Positions 7,765 to 16,529 are shown, counted from the stretch's first letter. The stretch: DNA of 45,845 nucleotides from an uncultured Afifella sp. (GCA_947259045.1 CAMYKZ010000022.1:1-45845); one strand, 5' to 3'. Numbers and translations are program-made. The notes: generated by a model not told the origin, from the sequence alone.

Positions 7765-8541
7765 ATGCAGCTAATATTGGTTATCTCAAACAACAATATA
7801 TTTCGCCGGCTCAACGCAAGTCCGGCACAGATCATGGCCGGCAGTGTAGCGTCGTTCCGTGCGCTGGCCGGACCGGAGATCGGTCCGCCCAATCCACCAC
7901 ATGCGAAACCGGCGCACAGGAGCATTGTCGGTAACGATGTTGGCGATGTATCCGCCGACAGGCCGCCTATGCGGGATCGGAATCCCGATCTCGGTCAGGA
8001 TATTGAATTTGGTCATGTTCATCGTCCCGACAGCAGCCTGATCAACTCGTTGATTCGCATCGATCGTGCCGACAATATGGAAGAAAAGCGTGCCGGCGGG
8101 ATAACCACATCGCCAGGCGATCTGAAGCCACCGCTTTCGCCGGGAACGATCATACATTTCTGGGCGTCCTGGTGTCGGCCGTGCGAAGAAGAATTTCCGC
8201 AATTGGAGCAGTTCTATCGCACTCACATTGTAAAAGAACTCACAGCAAAGGGCGTCCGGCTGATCACGGTCAGCAATGATCGCGAGATCGCCCCGGTTGC
8301 GCGGTTCATTGCAAAGCACGGCACGACGTTTCCGGTCTATCTCGATACAGAGCAGACGACCAATCTCGCGATGGTGGGCAAACGCACCTTGCCGTCGACG
8401 GTTATGGTCGGTGCCGACGGGCAGTTCCATCGCCTGGCGCTTGGCAAGCTCGATTGGGATTTTCCGCGTCTGTCGGAAATCTTGGCCGCCACTGCAGGAC
8501 GAAAACCGGACGCCCGTAACCGTGCGGAGGACGCAGAATAA
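7765..8541 (+). CDS. Thioredoxin-like protein (TlpA/AhpC-TSA type), N-terminus uncertain
   Basis: The C-terminal half is a clear TlpA-like thioredoxin fold: TIIHFWASWCRPCEEEFPQL with redox motif WCRPC (codons about 8170-8184), VRLITVSNDR, and the cis-Pro motif RTLPSTVMVGADG followed by G-x-LDW. It should act as a thiol-disulfide reductase or a partner-specific redox carrier. The start is doubtful. The longest frame begins ATG 7765 without a ribosome-binding site, and its first about 100 residues look non-protein-like, with no signal peptide. ATG 8077 would give a 154-residue protein starting just before the fold. Membership in the islet operon is supported by the 30-base gap to the next gene. 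If truly cytosolic it would differ from usual periplasmic TlpA proteins. Confidence 0.72.
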   Translation: MQLILVISNNNIFRRLNASPAQIMAGSVASFRALAGPEIGPPNPPHAKPAHRSIVGNDVGDVSADRPPMRDRNPDLGQDIEFGHVHRPDSSLINSLIRIDRADNMEEKRAGGITTSPGDLKPPLSPGTIIHFWASWCRPCEEEFPQLEQFYRTHIVKELTAKGVRLITVSNDREIAPVARFIAKHGTTFPVYLDTEQTTNLAMVGKRTLPSTVMVGADGQFHRLALGKLDWDFPRLSEILAATAGRKPDARNRAEDAE

Positions 8542-8571
8542 GGGTAAACTCGGAAAAGGACGAGTAGGACG

Positions 8572-9699
8572 ATGAGTAAGAGTATAACGAATTCACAGCG
8601 TATTGCATTATTTTGGCTTGCGTTTTCCGTTTCCATTGCCGCGACCGGGCCGTCGGTCGCGGAAGACATGGCAACAAACGCAGCGTCCAAAATGATAGAT
8701 GAGATTCTTGATGAGTTGCAGGCGCAAAGAACCGCAGTCGATGAAAAAACTCAAACGGTTGTTGAGGAAGCCATCGAGAATGGTAACGACAAATTGGCGG
8801 AAGAGGCCGATCGTGTACCGGGTTTGAAGTATGACGATATTTCGCGGATTTCCAACCCTATCCCTGGAAAGGTTCAAATACCCGACCCGACCTCGAAAAA
8901 CTACTCAAGCCGTGCGATTTCCGTTCCAGGTGGATTGGTCTCAGACGATTGCAAGCACTTTGCTCGTGGCTTTCTTGCCAAACGCCTGATGATGGAAGAG
9001 TCCGGCCTTTCGGAAATAGCGGCAATGGCGAAGGTCATCAGTCACCTGCAGGAGCAGCGTGTGACTTATGCGAAGCTTGCCGGCAAGGAAGGGCTGAAGC
9101 GGTCGGACGTTGCCATTCATGACGCTGAATGTCCGATATGCGGCCCGCTGAACGCGGCCGAAATCGCTTGTCACAAGTCCGCCGTGAAGAATTCACCGAT
9201 CCGCGAACTCGTCATGTTTGATTTTGCCAGCGACGTACTGCGCGGCGGATATCTTTTGACTGTGGGGAGAATTAATGAGCTTCTGGACAAAAACCCGGAG
9301 CTGCAGGTGGCTCTGATCGGGCGGGCCAGCATTCCCGGCGGGCCGGTTCCGAACTTCACGCTATCGGCCAAACGGATCACCAGCGTGTGGCACGCACTGG
9401 CCAAGGCGGGCGTTCCGATTGACCGCATTGTCGCCATTCCGATTGGCGAAGACGAGCCGCATATCGATCTGCAGCTTGCGATCGACTATGGCCTTGAGGG
9501 CGACTTTGCTGACGTCGGCCAGCAGCCGCTGAACCAAAGCGTTTACATGGTTGTTTTTCGGCCGAACGAACAAAAGACGCCTGAAATTTCGAATCTGAAA
9601 TCCCGGCAGAACCATCTGAATGAAGGTGCAAATGAAGCGAAACGTAAAAGAATAATACAATACCTAAACGGGGAGATCGATCTAGAGGTAGTCCGATGA
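8572..9699 (+). CDS. OmpA-like C-terminal domain protein, periplasmic
   Basis: 375 residues. Signal peptide at 1-30 (IALFWLAFSVSIAATGPSVA, cut near VAED). Residues 35-80 are helical and acidic, probably coiled. A middle region of unknown type (about 120-205) has Cys127, Cys187, Cys190 and Cys200, including a C-x2-C pair. Residues about 211-332 resemble an OmpA C-terminal domain: VMFDFASDVL, VGRINELLDKNPELQVALIG, NFTLSAKRITSVWHALAKAGVP and a closing VYMVVF strand. The Arg of LSxxR is present, but the usual GHTD-type Asp position reads GRAS, so peptidoglycan binding is uncertain. ATG start with AGGA just upstream. The stop overlaps the next start by 4 bases (ATGA), implying translational coupling. 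Confidence 0.7.
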   Translation: MSKSITNSQRIALFWLAFSVSIAATGPSVAEDMATNAASKMIDEILDELQAQRTAVDEKTQTVVEEAIENGNDKLAEEADRVPGLKYDDISRISNPIPGKVQIPDPTSKNYSSRAISVPGGLVSDDCKHFARGFLAKRLMMEESGLSEIAAMAKVISHLQEQRVTYAKLAGKEGLKRSDVAIHDAECPICGPLNAAEIACHKSAVKNSPIRELVMFDFASDVLRGGYLLTVGRINELLDKNPELQVALIGRASIPGGPVPNFTLSAKRITSVWHALAKAGVPIDRIVAIPIGEDEPHIDLQLAIDYGLEGDFADVGQQPLNQSVYMVVFRPNEQKTPEISNLKSRQNHLNEGANEAKRKRIIQYLNGEIDLEVVR

Positions 9700-11006
9700 A
9701 CCGCTATCGAAAGACATCGTGGCTATCGGTAATTATCGTAGTGCTGCTTGGCTCTGATCATGCCTTCAGCGAAAACAACAACCGCTGTGATGCCCCATAT
9801 GCCTGCATTGGAATGGTTATCGATTCAGGTGACCCGATCTTGATCCAGATGGGACATGAAATGTCAAAAATGGTTACTGACAATATGGCAGGAACCGTGG
9901 TCAAGCCAACGGCAGGTCCCATCGCGAACGTCGGCAGATTATTGAGCCGGGAGAACGCCGGTCTTAGTGTTGTACCCTCCGATATGTTGCAGTACACAGC
10001 GCGGTCAGAAGATCCCAAACTGCAAAAAGCTGACCGTTATTTGCGTTTTATCATGACCATTGGTCGAAAAGTCGTTCATGTCATCGCGCGGACGGACATA
10101 CGCAGTTTGGACGATCTCAATGGCAAGCGCGTGACCATGGGGCCGGACAATACGGCCTTGTGGGTGGTGTCCAACAACCTGCTTTACTTGCACGGTGTGA
10201 CACCCTCGGAGCGACTACAACTAAAACCTGTCGCAGGGATAACGGCTATCCTTTTGGGTAACGCTGACGCGGCATTCGTCATCGGCGATGCACCCATGGG
10301 AGTAATAGAAAAACTCAGTGCGATGCGCCAGGCCGAAGAACTGACGGTTCAAACTGAAGATGTCCATATGCTGGCGCTCAAATTCCCGGTCAAGGGTACC
10401 GGGTATCGTTCGGCGACCGTCAACTATCCCGGATTCGCTGAGAAGGTCGAAACCGTCGCCATCCTTCCGACATTGGTCAGCTACGATTTCACGGAAAAGT
10501 CCACGCCGTATTTTCGGCGTCGTTGCAGAGAATTAGGGAAAATCGGCAACACGGTGCGCAACAGAATAGAAGAACTGCGCGCTTCCGGACACGAACAATG
10601 GCGCGCAACGACTTGGGAGCTGGAAGCCGGGAATTGGGAGAAGGATTCGTGTTTTTTCGGCACCGCCAACCAACAAATATCAAGCCAGTCCAACACCGGT
10701 GTCGAACAATCGTCTCAGGCGCCGTCCGGATCCGGCAGGACGCAGGAGCGATTGAATGTTCGCGAAGCCCAGGAAATCCTGACCCGCCTGGGGTTTGACG
10801 TTGGGTCTGCCGATGGCATCGTGGGACCAAAGACAAGGGCCGGATTAAGGCAGTTTCAGACCGAGCAGGGCTTGGCACCCGATGGCATACTCAATTCTGA
10901 CCTGCTGACGATGTTACGGGTACAGGAGAAATTGGCGCCAATGAGTCTGTTGCTCCAGCCAAGCCGGAACCCTTCAAGTTTCAGATTGCAAAAGGCCGTA
11001 CATTGA
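9696..11006 (+). CDS. TAXI-family TRAP solute-binding protein fused to a peptidoglycan-binding domain
   Basis: 436 residues. A signal peptide covers 1-25 (cut after HAFS). Residues about 30-320 match TAXI solute-binding proteins: ICGM-like opening here CIGMVIDSGDPILIQMGHEMSK, GPIANVGRLLSRENAGLSVVPSDM, then IRSLDDLNGKRVTMGPDNTALW and NADAAFVIGDAPMG. A Ser/Gln-rich linker (about 325-350) leads to a PG_binding_1 domain at about 353-408: REAQEILTRLGFDVGSADGIVGPKTRAGLRQFQ is textbook. A binding protein that anchors itself to the wall is unusual, and no TRAP membrane subunit is nearby, so it may sense rather than import its ligand. It overlaps the OmpA-like gene by 4 bases. Confidence 0.8.
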   Translation: MNRYRKTSWLSVIIVVLLGSDHAFSENNNRCDAPYACIGMVIDSGDPILIQMGHEMSKMVTDNMAGTVVKPTAGPIANVGRLLSRENAGLSVVPSDMLQYTARSEDPKLQKADRYLRFIMTIGRKVVHVIARTDIRSLDDLNGKRVTMGPDNTALWVVSNNLLYLHGVTPSERLQLKPVAGITAILLGNADAAFVIGDAPMGVIEKLSAMRQAEELTVQTEDVHMLALKFPVKGTGYRSATVNYPGFAEKVETVAILPTLVSYDFTEKSTPYFRRRCRELGKIGNTVRNRIEELRASGHEQWRATTWELEAGNWEKDSCFFGTANQQISSQSNTGVEQSSQAPSGSGRTQERLNVREAQEILTRLGFDVGSADGIVGPKTRAGLRQFQTEQGLAPDGILNSDLLTMLRVQEKLAPMSLLLQPSRNPSSFRLQKAVH

Positions 11007-11069
11007 GAGCACCGGTTTCGGCAACATGGTAGTGCATCTGACGGAAGACGGTCATAACCGGTCAAAGAT

Positions 11070-12881
11070 TTAATACCGGTCATCCGGTATCGCAGCGTCG
11101 ATAATGCGGAGCTGCGGTTTAGCGGTGCCACCCCAGTAATCGACGTTCAATGTCCCGGCAATGTGCAGCGGCCGGCCCCGGTTTTGAAGAAGCATTTGCC
11201 CGAGTTCGGTATCGGCGGCGCGGAAGGCGATGGCCTTTAGGCGCGAACCGGCATCGGAGCTGAGACTGCAGCGGACGTGCCCTGCACCGACTGTTTCAGC
11301 GTAATAGACGCGGTGGGCGGGAAAGGCGAAAATCGGCGTCGGATGGCCGGATCCGTAAGGGCCCGCCGCTTCAAGCCCGTCTATCAGCCCTACCGTCGCA
11401 CCGCCGGCCATCAGCGCACCGTCAATCTTCAACGACCTGTCCAGCCGCCGTTCAGCGACGATGGCGCCGAGACGCTCTTCGAAATAGGCCCGCAGATCCC
11501 CCAGGCGGTCGCGTGCAACGGTCAGGCCGGCAGCCATTGCATGGCCGCCCCCCTTGACGAGAAGGCCCAGTTCGACGGCCTCTCGAACGCTTTCGCCAAG
11601 ATCGACGCCATAAATTGACCGGCCCGACCCGGTACCGGTTTCAGCGGCAGACAAGGCAATTGCAAAGGCGGGGCGTTCGAACCGGTCCTTCAAACGTGAT
11701 GCGACGAGACCGACAACGCCGGGATGCCAGTTTTCACGGGCACAGACGATCACAGCCGGCCCATCGCCGCTACCGATGTCACGTTCTGCTTCGACGATCG
11801 CATCGGCCACGGCTTCGCGCTCAATCGCCTGGCGCTCGGTGTTGAGTGCGTCAAGCCGTTCAGCCATATCCCGCGCTTGTGCGGGATCGTCGGTGGTCAA
11901 AAGGCGAGACCCAAGAGAGGCATCGCCGATCCGGCCGCCGGCATTGATACGCGGACCGAGCAGAAAACCAAGCTGACCTGCCGTGCACGGGCCCTTGAGC
12001 CTGGCCGTTTCAATCAGCGCCTGCATGCCCGGCCTCTGATTATGGCGGATTGCAATCAGCCCCTTGATGACGAACGCCCGGTTGACGCCGGTCAGCGGCA
12101 CGACATCACAGACAGTTCCCAAAGCGACAAGGTCCAGATACCGCAGCAGATCGACCGGTCCGTTCGCCGGCTGCACGCCGCGGCCTTTCAATTCGCTGTT
12201 CAGGGCAACCACGGTGAGAAACACGACGCCTGCGGCAGCAAGATGTCCCTGGCCGGACACATCGTCCTGCCGATTCGGATTGACGATTGCGGCAGCCTCC
12301 GGGAGATCGACACCGGTCTGATGATGGTCGATCACGACAACATCGACATTTCGCTCCCTTGCAGCCGCAAGCGCTTCAAAACTGGTAACGCCGCAATCGA
12401 CGGTCACAATCAGTTCGGCGCCTTCGGCGATCAATCGTTCGATCGCTTCCGGATTGGGTCCGTAACCTTCAAATATCCGGTCTGGTATATAGATCCGGCT
12501 GTCGATTCCGAAAGCTGAGAGAAACTCGTGCATCAGCGCCGCCGATGTCGCGCCGTCGACGTCATAATCACCGAAAATGGCGACCGTCTGCCTGCCCTCG
12601 ATCGCATCCGCCAGCCGGCCGACAGCCAGATTCATGTCCGTCAGGCTGTTCGGATCCGGCATATCCGTCTTGAGCGCCGGATTGAGAAACGTCTCTGCCT
12701 GCTCGACGCCGACATTTCGACCGGCCATCACCCGCGCGACCAGTTCACTGATACCCAGCCGCTGAGCGATTGCAACAGCCGTCGCCTGTCCGGAGGCATC
12801 GAGCCGCGAGTGCCAGATTTGGCCGGTCGCGGATTTATCGACACCCAGAAAGCTGGGCAACAGGGATGATGCCAGGGCCAC
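11070..12881 (-). CDS. recJ: Single-stranded-DNA-specific exonuclease RecJ
   Basis: 603 residues, usual length. RecJ degrades single-stranded DNA 5' to 3' in RecF recombination and mismatch repair. DHH-family motifs are clear: AIFGDYDVDGATSAAL (105-110), VTVDCGVTS, VVVIDHHQT, LVALGTVCDVVPL and GPRINAGGRIGDASLG. The DHHA1 part shows WHPGVVGLVASRLKDRF and KGGGHAMAAG, and a C-terminal OB-like domain closes the protein. The start is GTG (12881), three bases after the glpX stop, so translation is likely coupled. Its 3' end has a degenerate second copy at 7254-7376. Confidence 0.96.
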   Translation of the reverse strand: MALASSLLPSFLGVDKSATGQIWHSRLDASGQATAVAIAQRLGISELVARVMAGRNVGVEQAETFLNPALKTDMPDPNSLTDMNLAVGRLADAIEGRQTVAIFGDYDVDGATSAALMHEFLSAFGIDSRIYIPDRIFEGYGPNPEAIERLIAEGAELIVTVDCGVTSFEALAAARERNVDVVVIDHHQTGVDLPEAAAIVNPNRQDDVSGQGHLAAAGVVFLTVVALNSELKGRGVQPANGPVDLLRYLDLVALGTVCDVVPLTGVNRAFVIKGLIAIRHNQRPGMQALIETARLKGPCTAGQLGFLLGPRINAGGRIGDASLGSRLLTTDDPAQARDMAERLDALNTERQAIEREAVADAIVEAERDIGSGDGPAVIVCARENWHPGVVGLVASRLKDRFERPAFAIALSAAETGTGSGRSIYGVDLGESVREAVELGLLVKGGGHAMAAGLTVARDRLGDLRAYFEERLGAIVAERRLDRSLKIDGALMAGGATVGLIDGLEAAGPYGSGHPTPIFAFPAHRVYYAETVGAGHVRCSLSSDAGSRLKAIAFRAADTELGQMLLQNRGRPLHIAGTLNVDYWGGTAKPQLRIIDAAIPDDRY

Positions 12882-12884
12882 GGC

Positions 12885-13874
12885 TCAATCGATGAAATCG
12901 AATTTTTCACCAACCTTATGGCGTGTCGTCACCCAGCGCTGTGTACCGGTGTGGGAACGGGTGACGATCGTATGCGTCCTTGCAATACCGCGGTTCATGC
13001 GCACGCCCTCAAGCAAGTTTCCGTCGGTGACGCCGGTGGCGGCGAATAGCACATCGCCCGACGCCATATCCTCCGTCTGGTAGATCCGCGCCGGATCGGA
13101 TATCCCCATCCGCTCAGACCGCGCCCGCTTTTCGTCAGTATCAATGATCAGCCGGCCGCACATCTGGCCACCGATACATCTGAGCGCTGCGGCGGCAAGA
13201 ACCCCCTCAGGCGCGCCGCCAGTGCCCAGATAGATGTCGATACCGGTCTCTTCCGGATCGGTTGCGTGAATGATCCCGGCGACATCACCGTCGCCGATCA
13301 GGCGTATCGACGCACCGGTCTGGCGAACCGCCTCAATGATCTTTGCGTGCCTTGGCCGATCAAGGATGCAGGCGGAAATATCCTGCGGCCTGCAGCCCTT
13401 TTCCTTTGCAACCCGGGCTATGGCTTCGCTGGGCGGCATATCGAGATCGACCAGGCCATCCGGGTATCCCGGACCGATGGCGATTTTCTCCATATAGACG
13501 TCAGGAGCGTTGAGCAGGCCGTCTTTGTTGGTAATGGCAATAACGGCCAGCGAATTGGGAAGATTCTTGGCGCAGATCGTTGTGCCCTCAAGCGGATCAA
13601 GTGCAATATCCACCTCCGGACCGACGCCGGTTCCCACTTCCTCGCCAATAAAGAGCATCGGCGCTTCGTCACGCTCGCCTTCGCCGATCACGACGCGCCC
13701 CTTGATCCGTAACCGGTTCAGCTCGCTGCGCATGGCGTCAACGGCTGCCTGATCTGCCGCCTTTTCATCGCCCCGTCCGCACATCATTGCGGCCGCGACC
13801 GCTGCTCGTTCGGTGACGCGAACCAGTTCCAGCGTCAGAATGCGGTCCATTGTGGTCTTGTCTGCTATCGGCAT
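12885..13874 (-). CDS. glpX: Fructose-1,6-bisphosphatase class II
   Basis: 329 residues, normal for GlpX. It hydrolyses fructose-1,6-bisphosphate (also sedoheptulose bisphosphate in some members) in gluconeogenesis. Metal and phosphate motifs: VVIGEGERDEAPML (about 62-74), DIALDPLEGTT (90-99), GTGGAPEGVLAAAALRC, and DVLFAATGVTDGNLLEGV. ATG start. It lies in the minus-strand series aminotransferase-hom-glpX-recJ, which is conserved in Rhizobiales; 28 bases separate it from hom and 3 from recJ. Confidence 0.96.
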   Translation of the reverse strand: MPIADKTTMDRILTLELVRVTERAAVAAAMMCGRGDEKAADQAAVDAMRSELNRLRIKGRVVIGEGERDEAPMLFIGEEVGTGVGPEVDIALDPLEGTTICAKNLPNSLAVIAITNKDGLLNAPDVYMEKIAIGPGYPDGLVDLDMPPSEAIARVAKEKGCRPQDISACILDRPRHAKIIEAVRQTGASIRLIGDGDVAGIIHATDPEETGIDIYLGTGGAPEGVLAAAALRCIGGQMCGRLIIDTDEKRARSERMGISDPARIYQTEDMASGDVLFAATGVTDGNLLEGVRMNRGIARTHTIVTRSHTGTQRWVTTRHKVGEKFDFID

Positions 13875-13902
13875 ATGATTTTCCTCATCCGGCCAGACGG
13901 CC

Positions 13903-15219
13903 CTATAATTTTTCGATCCTGATCATCTGTGGTTTCTCAGAAATCTGACCTTCCGCCTCAATCCCCTGCAACGCCGCACGGACGGCCGATTCCGTTGTAT
14001 CGTGCGTGATGATCGTCACCGGCTGATCGTTGAAATCATCACTGCGCGGCGCCGATGAACTGGGCCGGCGATTGCGTTGAACGATCGACGCGAGTGAAAT
14101 TTTTGCATCTGCCATCTGCTTGGCAATCGTGGCAAAGGCACCGGGCCGGTCGCGGACTTTCAACCGCAGATAATAGCCGCCCTCATGGGCGCGCATCTGC
14201 GCTCTCCGATAGGGCGCCAGCTGATCGGCGGGACGCCCCAGCGGCGCTATTCGATCCCCCCTCGCAATATCGGATATATCGCCTGCCACAGCTGAGGCGG
14301 TTGCATCGCCACCGGCACCGGGACCGGACAGGATGACGGACCCGACAAAATCGCCATCCACCGCCACAGCATTCGTCACGCCGGAAATCCGTGCGATATC
14401 GGAATCCTTGGGCACCATCGTCGGATGCACCCGCTGCTCGATGCCGCTTTCCGTCCGCTGGGCCACGCCGAGCAGCTTGATACGGTACCCCAGTTCGTCG
14501 GCGGCAATAATATCCTCAGGCTGAATGGAGGAGATCCCCTCAACGAATATCGCCTGCTTGTCGATTCGGGTTCCAAACGCAAGGCTGGTGAGTATTGCAA
14601 GCTTGTGAGCGGTATCGAGTCCTTCGACATCGAATGTGGGGTTGGCCTCCGCATAACCGAGCTTTTGAGCATCTGCGAGACAATCGGCAAAGGTGATGCC
14701 CTCAAGTTCCATACGGGTAAGGATGTAATTGCAGGTGCCGTTAAGGATGCCATAGATGCGACTGATCGTGTTGCCGCGAAGGGCCTCGCGCAAGGTCTTT
14801 ACGATCGGAATGCCGCCGGCGACAGCCGCCTCAAAATTCAGTGCGGCATCATTGCGCTCAGCCGCTTCGGCAAGCCGCAGACCGTGGGCGGCGAGCAACG
14901 CCTTGTTGGCTGTCACAACGTGTTTGCCAGCCGAAAGAGCCGCCTCAACCGCCGACAGCGCCGGGCCGTCTTCACCGCCGATCAATTCGACAAAACAATC
15001 GATTTCGTCAGATTGTGCAAGCGCAACCGGATCCTCGTGCCATGCTATTCCGTCCAGGTTCAGGCCCCTGTCCCGGTTGCGATCGCGTGCACTGACGGCG
15101 ACAATCTCCACCGGCCCGCCATCGCCTTGCAGGTTTCCGCTATGATCCTGCAGCAATCGAACGACCGATGTACCGACGGAACCGAGGCCGGCAATGCCGA
15201 GACGCAGTGGAGAATTCAT
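13903..15219 (-). CDS. hom: Homoserine dehydrogenase
   Basis: 438 residues. It reduces aspartate-semialdehyde to homoserine with NAD(P)H, the branch point to threonine, isoleucine and methionine. The N-terminal Rossmann motif is LGIAGLGSVGTSVVRLL; the catalytic region has VTANKALLA, ILNGTCNYILTRME and GYAEANPTFDVEGLDTAHKLAIL (catalytic Asp/Lys environment). The C-terminal ACT domain (about 345-430, starting LRLKVRDRPGAFATIAKQMA) suggests feedback control by threonine, as known for the family. ATG start; 56 bases downstream of the aminotransferase. Confidence 0.97.
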   Translation of the reverse strand: MNSPLRLGIAGLGSVGTSVVRLLQDHSGNLQGDGGPVEIVAVSARDRNRDRGLNLDGIAWHEDPVALAQSDEIDCFVELIGGEDGPALSAVEAALSAGKHVVTANKALLAAHGLRLAEAAERNDAALNFEAAVAGGIPIVKTLREALRGNTISRIYGILNGTCNYILTRMELEGITFADCLADAQKLGYAEANPTFDVEGLDTAHKLAILTSLAFGTRIDKQAIFVEGISSIQPEDIIAADELGYRIKLLGVAQRTESGIEQRVHPTMVPKDSDIARISGVTNAVAVDGDFVGSVILSGPGAGGDATASAVAGDISDIARGDRIAPLGRPADQLAPYRRAQMRAHEGGYYLRLKVRDRPGAFATIAKQMADAKISLASIVQRNRRPSSSAPRSDDFNDQPVTIITHDTTESAVRAALQGIEAEGQISEKPQMIRIEKL

Positions 15220-15275
15220 AATGTCAGTCCTGCCCCGGAAACGGCATGCAATAGATTGTTCTAAGAATCCGCTGC

Positions 15276-16493
15276 CTAACGCGTAACGTTCAGCGGCACC
15301 ACGTTGTGCAATGTTTCATCGGCGGTTGCAAGAAACCGCCGGATATTCCGCGCTGCCTGGCGAATCCGCTGTTCGTTCTCCACAAGTGCGATCCGCACCC
15401 ATCCCTCGCCGTGCTCGCCAAAACCGATGCCGGGCGCAACTGCAACATCGGCCTTTTCGATCAGAAGTTTTGAATATTCCAGCGATCCGATGGCGCGGAA
15501 TTTTTCCGGCACCGGCGCCCAGGCAAACATCGTCGCCGGCGGTGGCGGAATCTCCCAACCGGCACGCATAAAGGCGTCCACCATGCAATCGCGCCGATGC
15601 TTGTACACGGAACGAATTTCGTCGATGCATTCCTCAGGACCGTTCAATGCAGCAGCAGCGGCAACCTGGATGGGCGTGAAAGCACCGTAATCCAGATAGG
15701 ATTTGACGCGTGCCAGACCGGCAATCAGGCGCTCGTTGCCAACGGCAAATCCCATCCGCCACCCCGGCATCGAGAACGTTTTCGACAGGGACGTGAACTC
15801 GACACACACATCCATCGCGCCCGGCGCCTGAAGAACCGACGGAGGCGGCGTTCCGTCAAAATAGATTTCCGAGTAGGCAAGATCAGACAATATGAACACA
15901 TCATGCTTCTTGGCGAACGCGACGACGTCCATGTAGAAGTCGAGATCTGCGACATAAGCCGTTGGATTGGATGGATAATTCAGGATCAGCGCAATGGGTT
16001 TCGGCACTGAATGATGGATTGCCCGCTCCGCGGCTGCAAAAAACGCATCGCCGGGTTCGGCAGGAATCGACCGGACGACGCCGCCCGACATGATGAAGCC
16101 GAAAGCATGGATCGGATAACTCGGATTGGGAACCAGCACCACATCGCCCGGCGCAGTGATCGCCTGGGCCATATTGGCGAACCCTTCCTTTGAACCCAGG
16201 GTCGCCACCACTTGTGTATCGGCATTCAGCTTGACGCCGAACCGGCGGCCATAATAATCCGCCTGTGCCTTTCTGAGACCGGGAATTCCCTTTGACGCGG
16301 AATAACGGTGCGTTCGGGGTTTCTGCACCGTCTCGATCAGCTTGTCGACAATGTGCTGCGGCGTCGGCAGGTCCGGATTGCCCATACCCAGATCAATAAT
16401 GTCGGCGCCCTCGGCGCGCGCCTTGCCTTTCAGCCGGTTGACTTCCTCAAAGACATAGGGCGGCAAACGCTTGATCTTGTAGAATTCGTCCAT
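15276..16493 (-). CDS. Class I aminotransferase (AlaC/LL-DAP aminotransferase-like)
   Basis: 405 residues, fold-type I PLP enzyme. Signatures: DLGMGNPDLPTP, THRYSASKGIPGLRKA, NPSYPIHAFGF, LNYPSNPTAYVADL (about 171-184), and the PLP lysine K238 in FTSLSKTFSMPGWRMGF. The C-terminal Arg region is GEGWVRIALVENEQRI. Close relatives are annotated either as glutamate-pyruvate aminotransferase AlaC or as LL-diaminopimelate aminotransferase; the sequence alone does not settle it. Its place ahead of hom (aspartate family) is conserved in Rhizobiales. ATG start. Confidence 0.9.
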   Translation of the reverse strand: MDEFYKIKRLPPYVFEEVNRLKGKARAEGADIIDLGMGNPDLPTPQHIVDKLIETVQKPRTHRYSASKGIPGLRKAQADYYGRRFGVKLNADTQVVATLGSKEGFANMAQAITAPGDVVLVPNPSYPIHAFGFIMSGGVVRSIPAEPGDAFFAAAERAIHHSVPKPIALILNYPSNPTAYVADLDFYMDVVAFAKKHDVFILSDLAYSEIYFDGTPPPSVLQAPGAMDVCVEFTSLSKTFSMPGWRMGFAVGNERLIAGLARVKSYLDYGAFTPIQVAAAAALNGPEECIDEIRSVYKHRRDCMVDAFMRAGWEIPPPPATMFAWAPVPEKFRAIGSLEYSKLLIEKADVAVAPGIGFGEHGEGWVRIALVENEQRIRQAARNIRRFLATADETLHNVVPLNVTR

Positions 16494-16529
16494 GGTACTT
16501 CTGTCTCAACTGCCCGAAACGCGGGCGTT

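Larger units (their letters stand above)
7344..11069. other. Putative genomic islet between two recJ 3' ends
   Basis: About 3.7 kb lying between the degenerate recJ end (7254-7343) and the intact one (11070-11159), which are in direct orientation. It holds an AT-rich non-coding stretch and three same-strand genes not expected in the surrounding conserved order. The first 400 bases are visibly AT-richer than the flanks. No integrase or transposase is seen. The boundary pattern resembles insertion at a gene 3' end with duplication of that end, but this is inference. Confidence 0.4.
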
